64,000 nt of DNA, from the NCBI GenBank assembly GCA_963674835.2, contig CAXXKC010000002.1, forward strand, positions 2,108,001 to 2,172,000, in the 5' to 3' direction. The translations under genes were made by a program, and so were the position numbers. This stretch comes from G963674835 sp963674835. GTDB taxonomy: Bacteria; Planctomycetota; Planctomycetia; Pirellulales; Thermoguttaceae. This document shows, piece by piece, positions 26,977 through 34,897 of this stretch (positions are counted from its first letter, which is position 1; each line of letters opens with the position of its first letter). The notes beneath the pieces are model-generated. The model was not told the origin of the DNA. It searched no databases and was given only the letters and a program-made list of their open reading frames with translations.

Positions 26977-28038
26977 CTATTCTGCGATGAGCTTCTTGAG
27001 ACCAAGCCTTAGGGCAAGCTCTTTAATTCGGGCCACGTCGGCGTCGCGCAGGCGACCGTCGCGCCCGGGAGGAACATTGAGCACGAGGATGTTGTCCTGG
27101 GCCGTGGCGTCGCGGTAGAGCTTCTCCAACTGATCGACCGATTTCAGGCCATGGTCGGTCGTGTTGTTGAACCAGCGATCGTTCAGGCAGACCGTCGATT
27201 CGAAGGGCATGTAGTAACGCCGGCCATCGTGCGTGAAGATCTTTGGATCGGCCGCGGCCGGCAGATAGGGATCGCCCAGCCGGAAATCCGACGGGAAGTA
27301 GCGGATGGGATATCCTTCCTTCTGCTGGCCGGGCTTGACCGCATGGGCATCGGGATTGCCCGGCAGGCCGATGCTCCAATTCACGCCGACCTGGCAGTCC
27401 GGTTGGTGTTTCTTGACTAGAGTATAGATGGCGGGGATGTTCCAGCGGTTGTTCGGCTTGGTCCAGCCGCCGTCGAGCCACAGTTCGCACACCGGGCCGT
27501 ACTGGGTCATCAACTCCTGCAGTTGGTGGAGCATGTACTGATTGTAGGCGTCGTCCTTTGCGGGGTCCTTCACTTCAGAATTGCGGTTGCGGTCCCAGAG
27601 CGAGTAGTAGATGCCGAATTGCACGCCTTGTTTCCTGCAGGCTGTGGAGACCGCGGCGACGACATCGGTTGGGTTCGAGGAGTCGGCAACGTCGTAGTCG
27701 GTGTACTTGCTGTCCCAGAGGCAGAAACCGTCGTGGTGCTTGCAAACCAAGAGCACAAACGTCATGCCAGCATCCTTGGCCGCCCCAACCCATTGGTCGG
27801 CATGGATCGCCGTCGGTGCATACGACTTGGGCGGCAAGGTGCCGTCGGTCCATTCTTGATCGTGAAACGTGTTGATGCCGAAGTGGAGGAACATGCCGTA
27901 GCGGCGGGCGATCTGCGCCTGCTGCCCTCGGGTGGGCGTTTCGTGGGGAGCCGGCTCATCGCCACGGCTTGCAGACGCGCTCAGAACTGCGCAACACAGA
28001 ATGGCCGCGGCGTAGCCGATTCTTGGAATTCGTGGCAT
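26977..28038 (-). CDS. secreted GH29 alpha-L-fucosidase
   Basis: 353 residues, with a signal peptide (about 1-25). GH29 landmarks: FLHFGINTFHDQEW, HHDGFCLWDSK (101-111), GIYYSLWDRN, and the nucleophile Asp 189 in CELWLDGGW. A typical YFPSDFR and a C-terminal NVPPGRDG motif follow. The enzyme releases terminal L-fucose from glycans. It is shorter than GH29 proteins with a C-terminal beta-sandwich, so it consists essentially of the catalytic barrel. GAGGAG lies 7 bases before the ATG at 28038. It faces a 0.9-kb non-coding region. Confidence 0.9.
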   Translation of the reverse strand: MPRIPRIGYAAAILCCAVLSASASRGDEPAPHETPTRGQQAQIARRYGMFLHFGINTFHDQEWTDGTLPPKSYAPTAIHADQWVGAAKDAGMTFVLLVCKHHDGFCLWDSKYTDYDVADSSNPTDVVAAVSTACRKQGVQFGIYYSLWDRNRNSEVKDPAKDDAYNQYMLHQLQELMTQYGPVCELWLDGGWTKPNNRWNIPAIYTLVKKHQPDCQVGVNWSIGLPGNPDAHAVKPGQQKEGYPIRYFPSDFRLGDPYLPAAADPKIFTHDGRRYYMPFESTVCLNDRWFNNTTDHGLKSVDQLEKLYRDATAQDNILVLNVPPGRDGRLRDADVARIKELALRLGLKKLIAE

Positions 28039-28929
28039 GGTATTCTCCTCACTTCGGGTTCGAATCGGTTGCGTCGCAGCCCGATGGGTCTCGGGGTCGA
28101 TCGTCTCATCGGACAGGGCATCGAGTGGGACCGGTTCAGACAGCAGCCGATCTCGCTCGGCGTGCGAAGTCGATTGTAGTACCCCGCTCGACCGCTCGCC
28201 AGACGCCGGACAGGTGTCGGCAACGCGGAACCCGGCGGATCGACGTGGCGGGCCGTTGATCGATTTTGCATAGCACGAATGCGGCGTTTCGCTACGTTCG
28301 TCCCGCGAGCTCGATCGTAAAATCCCTCGCTTCTTGACGCCCGAACAGATCGCAAACCATGACACCAAGGTGAGTTCCGGCACCGGGTGATCCCCAGCCC
28401 CAGCTATTGGCACGGCAGTTGCTCCGTTAGGCGGCCCAATCGGACAGATCTTGTCCGAGGTCGACGGATCGCGGGGAACGGAAACGGTCCCTGATTCATT
28501 TGGATCATCCCATACGGTTGCGCTACTTCTTTATCCCGCCCGGGGACAAGTGTATTTCACGGTGGAGAACGGTAGGTCGCTCCAACATACCGGCTTCGCC
28601 TATCGCCGGGCGTAGGCGAAGCTTTCATCGAGGCGGAAAGACGCCTCCAGGCAAGCCACCCTCTTGCCAGGCATTCTGTCGACGGCCTGCAACGACCTCT
28701 ACTACGGCAGGCTGAACGATCTCGAGTAGCTCATCCGATCCAGGGCCGTGTCGAGGGTCTGGCGAAGCGCCGGGGCCTTGGAAGCTGGTGACGTGCGCAC
28801 CCACAAGCATTGACAGGTAGCGATCGCTCGGCAAGGATGAGAGTCGCTGTGCCCGGGCACATGATTCCGATATTGCGGAAACGTGCCGGCGCCGGACCGC
28901 TCTTGGTTCTCCATGTGAAGGCTGGCGGT
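28039..28929. other. long non-coding region, 891 bp, divergent
   Basis: The largest gap in the window, between the fucosidase (minus) and the URO-D family gene (plus). Its fucosidase-proximal 400 bp holds a TACAAT box at 28178-28173 (minus) without a good -35. The interval 28440-28780 is packed with perfect hairpins and is listed separately. The final 150 bp has a TTGACA at 28810 with no good -10. None of the short open frames in it resembles a protein family. Confidence 0.5.
28440..28780 (+). ncRNA. candidate structured RNA (series of stem-loops), unknown class
   Basis: Stems read directly from the sequence: 28440-28446/28452-28458 (7 bp); 28592-28602/28613-28623 (11 bp with one G-U, 10-base loop); 28630-28635/28642-28647 (6 bp); 28650-28655/28663-28668 (6 bp, flanked by an A.A mismatch and two more pairs); 28683-28690/28707-28714 (8 bp with one G-U); 28741-28747/28774-28780 (7 bp with one G-U) enclosing 28759-28764/28768-28773 (6 bp, AAG loop). 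The G-U pairs work only if the plus strand is transcribed. It could be a leader of the URO-D family gene at 28930 or an independent RNA. I recognise no known riboswitch core. Confidence 0.4.
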
Positions 28930-29943
28930 ATGACTCCCCGAGAAATCGTGCGGCGAGCGATTGAATTCGACCATCCGCCCAGGCTTCCCTTCTGGCAGCA
29001 CTGGAATCACAAAATCCCCTGGGCGCCCGACGACATCTGCAATATTTGGGAGATGGACCGCGCTGAGGCCGGCTGGTTCTTCGATCGGCCCGGCATGGAC
29101 GACTGGGGCTGCCAGTGGGGAACGACCGAGACGAAAAACATCGGGCAAGTGGTGAAGTATCCGCTGGGGGATTGGTCCGATTTGGATCGCTACCGGCCGC
29201 CGGATCCGCAGAACCCGTTCTACTACGATCGTCTGGGACCGATGCTCGACGAGGCGGGAGATCGCTACGTGGTGCTGACGGCCCATTCGCTTCTGTTCTC
29301 GCGATTACACAAGTTGCGAGGCTTCTCCACAACGATGGAGGATTTCTATCTGGAGCCGCAGCGCGTTCATCAGGCGCTCGATATGATCACGGAGTTCAAG
29401 CTGCGACAGTGCGAGGAACTGCACCGAAGGTTCGCCGGCCGCGTGGACGCACTGTTCATGACCGACGATTGGGGAACGCAGCAGGGGACCTTCGTCGGGC
29501 AGAACATCCTCGACGAGTTCTTCGTTCCCAGGTACCGCGAGATCTTCGATGCCATGCACGACTACGGCTGGCACGTGATTCTGCACAGTTGCGGCCGGAT
29601 CAACAGCTTCGTGCCCACGTTTCTTGAATTGGGCGTCGACGTGCTGAACATGCAGCAGACACAATGCTACGGCCTGACGGAATTCGGCGAGAAGTTCCGG
29701 GGAAAGGTGTGTTTTCTGGCGACAGTCGACATCCAGTCGACTCTGCCGCGCGGCGACGAGGATGAAGTGCGCGAAGAGGCGCGGCAGTTGGTGCGCCATT
29801 GGAGCACGCCGGAGGGCGGAATGATCGCGTTCGACTACGGCGATTGGAAGGCCGTGAATGTCGAGCCGCAGGCCGTTGAGGCCATGTTCGACGAATTCGT
29901 CAAGCTCCAGCACTACTGGCGCGATGCGGAACCAATGGAGTGA
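28930..29943 (+). CDS. uroporphyrinogen decarboxylase-family protein (URO-D-like)
   Basis: 337 residues beginning MTPREIVRRAIEF, the standard N-terminus of the family. The barrel shows PRLPFWQHW, FMTDDWGTQQG, HSCGRINSFVPTFLELGVDVLNMQQ and the C-terminal GGMIAFDYGDW. The 'HSCGRI' segment has a His-x-Cys pair, as in the zinc/corrinoid methyltransferase branch (MtaA/MtbA-like), so it is more likely a methyltransferase or glycan-related protein than a haem enzyme. GAAGG lies about 9 bases before the ATG at 28930; an upstream TTG at 28810 is less likely. Substrate unknown. Confidence 0.8.
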   Translation: MTPREIVRRAIEFDHPPRLPFWQHWNHKIPWAPDDICNIWEMDRAEAGWFFDRPGMDDWGCQWGTTETKNIGQVVKYPLGDWSDLDRYRPPDPQNPFYYDRLGPMLDEAGDRYVVLTAHSLLFSRLHKLRGFSTTMEDFYLEPQRVHQALDMITEFKLRQCEELHRRFAGRVDALFMTDDWGTQQGTFVGQNILDEFFVPRYREIFDAMHDYGWHVILHSCGRINSFVPTFLELGVDVLNMQQTQCYGLTEFGEKFRGKVCFLATVDIQSTLPRGDEDEVREEARQLVRHWSTPEGGMIAFDYGDWKAVNVEPQAVEAMFDEFVKLQHYWRDAEPME

Positions 29944-30197
29944 GCCGACCATCGGGCAGCTGCGCGCCGGCGATCCAAAATGAGGCAGCGCAGATTGGTC
30001 TGCTGTGTTCAGCCGAGTTTCCGGCCGGGGAGAATTCTGTGGCCAGCACCGCTTTTTCGGCGGGCAAGCTGGAAGTTGGCGCCCGGCGTTGCTAGCATGA
30101 GGAACTGCCGTCGCTCGGAGACTTTTTGGAGCCGATCCCGTGTTGTCGGAGCCCTCGAGCGACAAGGAATGGTCAGTCTCTTTTCCCGGTGTTTGCC

Positions 30198-32000
30198 ATG
30201 ATGAAGATTCGCCGTGTGCTGCTGTCGATCTTGGGTGTGGGGCTTTCGGTCGCTGTCACTGCGGGAGCGCAGCCTTGGAAGGCACCACGGCCCGCGTCGG
30301 TCGACGACGTGCGGCTGGGTGGGATGTGGGGCGCGGCGCTCCAGCGGAGCACGACACGGCTGGGGGCGCCGCCGCTTGCCGATCCGGCGTTCATCCTGGC
30401 CGACCTTTCGCAGAAGATCAAGCGGCGGTACATCGAATACAGTGGTGACGTTTCGGGCCGATGGGTCGGCGTGGCGGCGTTTCTGGCGCCCTCGTATCCG
30501 AAGCCGTTTGCAGCGTTTCCTGGCATTTTGGCCGAGATTGCAGCCTATCAGAAAGCAGACGGGCATTTCGGCGTTGAGCAGGATTCGCTACGATTTGACC
30601 TGGAACGCGATAAGGCGATTCTCTGGGGCAACGGCCGGCTGCTGATCGGATTGGTCGAGGTCTACGAGCGAACGGGCGATCGCAAGTCGCTGGAAACGGC
30701 CAAGAAGCTGGGCGACTACTTCCTTGCCACCGATGCGGCCTTCAACAGACCCGAGAACATCGTTCGCAAGCCGGGCGGGTACTATGTCAATTTCGAGACG
30801 TACTATCTCTCGTGCATCGAGGGGCTCGTTGCCTTGGGACGCGTAACAGGCGACGAGCGCTATCTGGAAGAGGGCAAGCGAATCGGTGCCCTGGCGGCAA
30901 CGGTGAAGGACTTCGAAGAAATCCACAGCCACGGGCGGCTGTGCGCGACGCGTGGGCTGGTCGATCTGTTTGGCGTGACGGGCGATTCCCGATGGCGCGA
31001 GGCGGCCCAGCGGGACTGGGACCTGTTCGTTGAGCGGTACCGGCTGCCCACCGGCGGCGTGAAGGAGGTTCTGGACAAGTCGTGCAACCGCGACGAAGGA
31101 TGCTCGGAGTCGGACTGGCTACGGTTGAACTTGTCGTTGTGGAGATGGACGGGCAACGGCCGGTGCCTGGACGAGGCCGAGCGATGCCTCAAGGGCCATT
31201 TCATCGCCAATCAGGCGCCCAACGGCGGGGGCAGTCACCGCACGTTTCACCAGATCGACGGCGTGCCGGTGGCGTTTCGCAAACAGAGCGAAGAAGCGTG
31301 GTGGTGCTGCAGCGAGCACTGGCCGCGAGCGATGGCCGATGTGCTACGCTATGCCGTCACGAGCAACGAGCAGGGCTTGGACATCAACTTGATGATCGAC
31401 TATGAGGGCCGCGCCGCCGGGCCGGGCGGAATGTGGAAGATCTCGCAGCAAGAGACCGGCGACGGGTTGCACGTGGCGCTGGAGAGCCCCGCTACGACCA
31501 AGGCGACGGTGCGAATCCATCGGCCGGCCTGGGGACGAGCGGGCGCGAAGATCGGGACGGCGCCGTCGCTTTCAGTGAGCGAGACGAACGACGCATGGCT
31601 CGTTGAAGGTGATTGGAACGGCCGCCAGGAGATTGTGGTTCACTTGCCCATCGGTTTGCGAAGCGAAGCGGCGCCGGGCGATGGGGGCGTGCTGTTGCGA
31701 GGCCACGATCTGCTCGTGGCGCACGGCACGGAGACCAATGCATGGCTGACCGAGGCCCTGCCGAGTGTCCGGCCGGTGGTGCTCTGGGACGCGGCGATGC
31801 CCGTGCGAGAGGGTCGCGTCGTGGTACCAGGCTCGCTGAAAGCCGACGCGGATCCCAAGCGGCCGGAAGAGTGGAAGTTGCTGGAGTTGGCGCCGCTACG
31901 GGCCGCGGCCGGCAAACCGCACGCGGTGGCGTGGTTCTCGTTCCGGCCGCGCGAGGCTACGCCGGAGGAGATCGCCGCGATCGTGGCGAAATTGCAGTGA
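30198..32000 (+). CDS. secreted GH127-like beta-L-arabinofuranosidase family protein
   Basis: About 600 residues, signal peptide MMKIRRVLLSILGVGLSV then TAGAQP. The body is an (alpha/alpha)6 barrel (about 60-400) followed by beta domains. The zinc/cysteine site of GH127 is visible: an E-x-C motif in DEGCSESDW and the paired cysteines in WWCCSEHWPRAMADVLR, where the first Cys of the pair is the nucleophile in characterised enzymes. Family members cleave beta-L-arabinofuranosides and, in related families, other plant or algal sugars. The ATG could be 30198 or 30201. It converges on the SDR gene. Confidence 0.82.
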   Translation: MMKIRRVLLSILGVGLSVAVTAGAQPWKAPRPASVDDVRLGGMWGAALQRSTTRLGAPPLADPAFILADLSQKIKRRYIEYSGDVSGRWVGVAAFLAPSYPKPFAAFPGILAEIAAYQKADGHFGVEQDSLRFDLERDKAILWGNGRLLIGLVEVYERTGDRKSLETAKKLGDYFLATDAAFNRPENIVRKPGGYYVNFETYYLSCIEGLVALGRVTGDERYLEEGKRIGALAATVKDFEEIHSHGRLCATRGLVDLFGVTGDSRWREAAQRDWDLFVERYRLPTGGVKEVLDKSCNRDEGCSESDWLRLNLSLWRWTGNGRCLDEAERCLKGHFIANQAPNGGGSHRTFHQIDGVPVAFRKQSEEAWWCCSEHWPRAMADVLRYAVTSNEQGLDINLMIDYEGRAAGPGGMWKISQQETGDGLHVALESPATTKATVRIHRPAWGRAGAKIGTAPSLSVSETNDAWLVEGDWNGRQEIVVHLPIGLRSEAAPGDGGVLLRGHDLLVAHGTETNAWLTEALPSVRPVVLWDAAMPVREGRVVVPGSLKADADPKRPEEWKLLELAPLRAAAGKPHAVAWFSFRPREATPEEIAAIVAKLQ

Positions 32001-32064
32001 TCGGGGCCGAAGGGTTGCCCTGGCGTGCGGAGGTCTTGCCCACGGTCGACCGACTGCGGTTGGA

Positions 32065-32811
32065 TCAGTACGGATTGAGCTGCGATCGAACCTGTTGGCT
32101 GCCCCAAATGGAAAGCTCCTGGATGAGGCAGTGATCGGGCTGGTCGATGAGATGGATGATGGAGCGGGCGAAATCGTTGGCGTCGGGGAAGTCGGTCAGC
32201 CAAGAGTCGTCCAGATGGGCGGCCTCGCAGAAGCCCGTCCTGGCGGCACCGGGCACGAAGAGCGATGCCCGGCCGCCCCAGGGAAGCATTTCCTTGCACA
32301 GACACTTGGTGAAGCTCACCAGGCCCGACTTGGCCGCCGAGTAGACACTCCAACTCGGCCAAGAGTAGTGGCAGCAGACGCTGCTCACGTTGACGATCAG
32401 CCCTTTGCCGCGAGGCTTCATCGCGCGGATGGCCTCGCGGCAGCCGATCATCGTACCGGTGAGGTTGATGGCGATCGTCTCGTAGATCGAGTCGTCATCT
32501 GTTTCCTCCAGGGGTGCAATCTTGACGCCTGCTCCGGCGTTGTTGACCAGCACGTCGAGCGTCCCGAAATGGCGAACCGTCGCGTCAATCAGCCGGCTCC
32601 AATCGGATGAGACCGTCACGTCGGCCTGTTCGGCCAGTAGATGATCGCCACCGGCCAGTGCCGACGCCGCGGCCTGGAGTTTTGAGCTATTTCGCCCTGT
32701 GATGACGACCTTGGCTCCCCGGTCCAAGAGCAGCCTGGTCGTTTCCAGGCCGAAGCCCGACGAACCGCCGGTGACGATGACGACTTTGCCCTGGATATGG
32801 TCTGAACTCAC
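32065..32811 (-). CDS. short-chain dehydrogenase/reductase
   Basis: 248 residues, classical SDR. Cofactor motif TGGSSGFG near residue 15, NNAGAG near 90, catalytic Ser in NVSSVCCHYSW and YSAAK (Tyr and Lys). The start is GTG at 32811, supported by GAGGAAA about 7 bases upstream; no in-frame ATG is near. An NAD(P)-dependent oxidoreductase acting on an unknown alcohol or sugar. The double Cys (VCC) beside the catalytic serine is unusual but compatible with the fold. Confidence 0.88.
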   Translation of the reverse strand: MSSDHIQGKVVIVTGGSSGFGLETTRLLLDRGAKVVITGRNSSKLQAAASALAGGDHLLAEQADVTVSSDWSRLIDATVRHFGTLDVLVNNAGAGVKIAPLEETDDDSIYETIAINLTGTMIGCREAIRAMKPRGKGLIVNVSSVCCHYSWPSWSVYSAAKSGLVSFTKCLCKEMLPWGGRASLFVPGAARTGFCEAAHLDDSWLTDFPDANDFARSIIHLIDQPDHCLIQELSIWGSQQVRSQLNPY

Positions 32812-33138
32812 GGGATTTTTCCTCGACGGGTGTTTGGTTTGGCAATCGGCGCGGACGGTTGGAGCGATTGGCCGCCGCGTAGCGTAGCGTCTGGCCACGG
32901 TTTGGCAACCACCGGATGCGATGCGTCTAAGATAGCCGACGATCCAAATCGCCGCTACCGGACAGACCAGTGCAGACCTCGCCGCATACCTCTGGGTGGG
33001 CAGCATCTCATCGGCAATCGCCACGTCAACGGATCTGCGAACGATTTGATCGCGTGCTCACCGTGGTTTGGGCGATCTTATCCGGATTGCCCCAGAAGCA
33101 AAGCTGCGGCCATCGCGCTGTGCCGACGAGATGGGTCG
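32812..33138. other. intergenic region, 327 bp
   Basis: Upstream of the SDR gene and downstream of the membrane metalloprotease gene, both on the minus strand. It contains a TATCTT box near 32930 without a matching -35. I see no coding sequence, strong hairpin or repeat. Confidence 0.4.
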
Positions 33139-33672
33139 TCAGAGGCCGCGGAAGATAAGTTCCGGGAGCCCCAGGCCGAGTGCGAGACCGTAGAGGCAGT
33201 CGGCCCAGACGACCGACAGGGCGTTGGCCACGACGATGAACAGAACCAGTGGGAAGCTCAGGATGGCCAAGGGATTGAAGGCCTTGGCGGCCTTCTTCGC
33301 GTGCTGCAACAGGTTGTCGGCATCGTGCGTGGAAGGAAACGCGTGCATTCCGATGGAAACGCCCAGCCAGAGCAGGAAATAGGACAACGGATGATCAAGG
33401 TGAAAAACGCGCACCGGCATGAACGCGGGAAAACAGATCACAATGCACAGGATCGAGTTGACGAACAGCGGACCGACGGAAACCAGAAACGCCGTGGTGA
33501 AATCGCCGATTTCCTCGTGGATAATGTAGCCTGATGGATTGCCAACGCGGAAGAAGCACATGTCCAACACGGCCACGTGGCGGAGCTTGCAGAAGAGCAT
33601 GTGCGCGGCTTCGTGCACAATGACGCCGGGGAAAGTCACGATGGCCACCAGGAAGCCCGGGATAATGATCAC
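33139..33672 (-). CDS. small integral membrane zinc metalloprotease-like protein (M50-like)
   Basis: 177 residues with four to five hydrophobic segments. The first helix carries HEAAH (H20, E21, H24), a zinc-metalloprotease motif placed inside a membrane segment as in site-2 proteases. A third ligand may be Asp 117 or 119 in HDADN. It lacks PDZ and CBS domains and is shorter than typical M50 proteins, so DUF3267-like is an alternative label. Its ATG overlaps the stop of the upstream zinc-ribbon gene (ATGA), so the two are translationally coupled. A regulated intramembrane proteolysis role is a guess. Confidence 0.7.
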   Translation of the reverse strand: MIIIPGFLVAIVTFPGVIVHEAAHMLFCKLRHVAVLDMCFFRVGNPSGYIIHEEIGDFTTAFLVSVGPLFVNSILCIVICFPAFMPVRVFHLDHPLSYFLLWLGVSIGMHAFPSTHDADNLLQHAKKAAKAFNPLAILSFPLVLFIVVANALSVVWADCLYGLALGLGLPELIFRGL

Positions 33673-34583
33673 GACTTGGCCCCTCCGTTCGGATGCCAGC
33701 CATTGGGAAAGCGTTCCATGAACTGCTTGCCGCTGATGACTTCGCGGGTTTCCAGCCGGTGACGAATCCGCTCCTCATAACGCGACTCTTGAAGTGCCTC
33801 GTTGCCGATCTTCTTCGCCGCTTCCAGCTTCGCTTCGGCACGGCGACGCAAATCGGGATCGCCACGGACAGCATACTGGCAAGCCAGGGCTGAGGCTACC
33901 TGCGCCTGGAAGACCGGGTTGTTCGGCTGCTCGTGAGCCATTTGCTCGGCAAGCTGCAAGAACCGGTCGTAGTCCTTCCGCTTGAAGGCCGCGCCCAGCG
34001 CGGCTTGCTGGCGCAATTGTTGGACGCCAAAATCGGGAGGCATGTGTGTACAGCGACCGAAACAAACCTCGGCCTTCTCGCACTGATCCTCCTGCAGGCA
34101 CAACAATCCTTCGAAGAACGAAGCGAACTCTTGCAGGTCGGGCACCTCGGGCACGTGTGCGGCGGCCGCAGAAGCATTTCGGGCCGCTCCACTGAAATCG
34201 CCCTTCTCCACGGTCGCGAAGGCAGCCTTCACTTCGAAATAGGCTTGAAAGAAGCGCCAGTTCCAGACCAGTGAAACGATCACCAGGGCCAGCAGTGCGG
34301 CAAACCCGACGCGAACCCATCCTGGAAACGGCCGATTGCGATAGTAGGCGATGCAGGTACCACAGGCCGGCAGCCCCACCAGCAGTTCGTGCGGCTGCTC
34401 GCCATTGTCGGCGCCGCAGTTGGCGCAGATTGTCGGATCGACTTGCCGCGCCAGATCATCGCTGCCGCCGCGTTGGCGGGCGAACTCCTCGGCGCAGGCC
34501 TGGCAAAGCGTCTTGTCCTGGACGGCGATCGTTTCGGCCAGGGGATGCCTGACACCGCAAGCCTCACAAGTGGCCATGCGCAC
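33669..34583 (-). CDS. membrane protein with two zinc ribbons and TPR-like repeats
   Basis: 304 residues. Two N-terminal zinc ribbons are formed by C6-C9/C27-C30 and C53-C56/C74-C77. One transmembrane helix (about 91-110) follows, then a helical TPR-like region (about 115-270) with a Cys-rich stretch (CLQEDQCEKAEVCFGRC). The start is GTG at 34583 because AAGGAG lies exactly 7 bases upstream; the ATG two codons later is too far from it. Zinc ribbons inside and TPRs outside would fit a membrane sensor or chaperone feeding the coupled protease gene. No characterised family recognised. Confidence 0.65.
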   Translation of the reverse strand: MRMATCEACGVRHPLAETIAVQDKTLCQACAEEFARQRGGSDDLARQVDPTICANCGADNGEQPHELLVGLPACGTCIAYYRNRPFPGWVRVGFAALLALVIVSLVWNWRFFQAYFEVKAAFATVEKGDFSGAARNASAAAAHVPEVPDLQEFASFFEGLLCLQEDQCEKAEVCFGRCTHMPPDFGVQQLRQQAALGAAFKRKDYDRFLQLAEQMAHEQPNNPVFQAQVASALACQYAVRGDPDLRRRAEAKLEAAKKIGNEALQESRYEERIRHRLETREVISGKQFMERFPNGWHPNGGAKS

Positions 34584-34897
34584 GAGTTCACTCCTTCGCG
34601 ACCGGTCCCGTCGAAGAGAGCCTGAAACTCCGAAGCACGCGAGCCTGCATGATAGTCCTACTCAGCGCCGTGTCAAGCCAGCGATTTCCGTTGCCGGATG
34701 ACATTGCTGGGTTCCTGAGCCAAGATCGCATTTCTGCACCTGGAGCGACGCCCAACCCGAACAGACCCTTGCAGGGGAGAAGACTCACAACGGTGAGGAT
34801 TCGCCTGACCGCAAACTGACTGCGCATCGTGCAACACGATGGATCGGGGCAGGCAGAGTCCGACGTTGGGCGCGGCCGGTGGTTGCGTGGGATGGTT
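34584..34897. other. intergenic region, 314 bp
   Basis: Contains the promoter for the zinc-ribbon gene near its left edge (listed separately). Near the right edge is a perfect 7-bp hairpin with a CAA loop (34825-34841), 57 bases past the stop of the transglutaminase-like gene. The hairpin has no T run on either strand, so a terminator role is only possible. Confidence 0.45.
34649..34676 (-). promoter_or_regulatory. sigma70-like promoter for the zinc-ribbon/metalloprotease operon
   Basis: On the minus strand TTGACA (34676-34671, perfect) is followed after 16 bases by TATCAT (34654-34649, 5/6). The implied leader is about 60 bases to the GTG at 34583. This is one of the two best promoter matches seen in the window. 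Confidence 0.55.

Noticed and set aside
28500..28715. Short plus-strand open frame of 71 codons in the fucosidase/URO-D gap
   Set aside because: The translation is Arg/Pro/Ser-rich, has no family-like pattern and no ribosome-binding site. The hairpin content explains the interval better. A stretch reading ACNDLYYGRLNDLE in another frame is more protein-like but has no start.
28810..28838. TTGACA upstream of the URO-D family gene
   Set aside because: A perfect -35 hexamer, but the best -10 at normal spacing (AAGGAT) matches only three of six positions.
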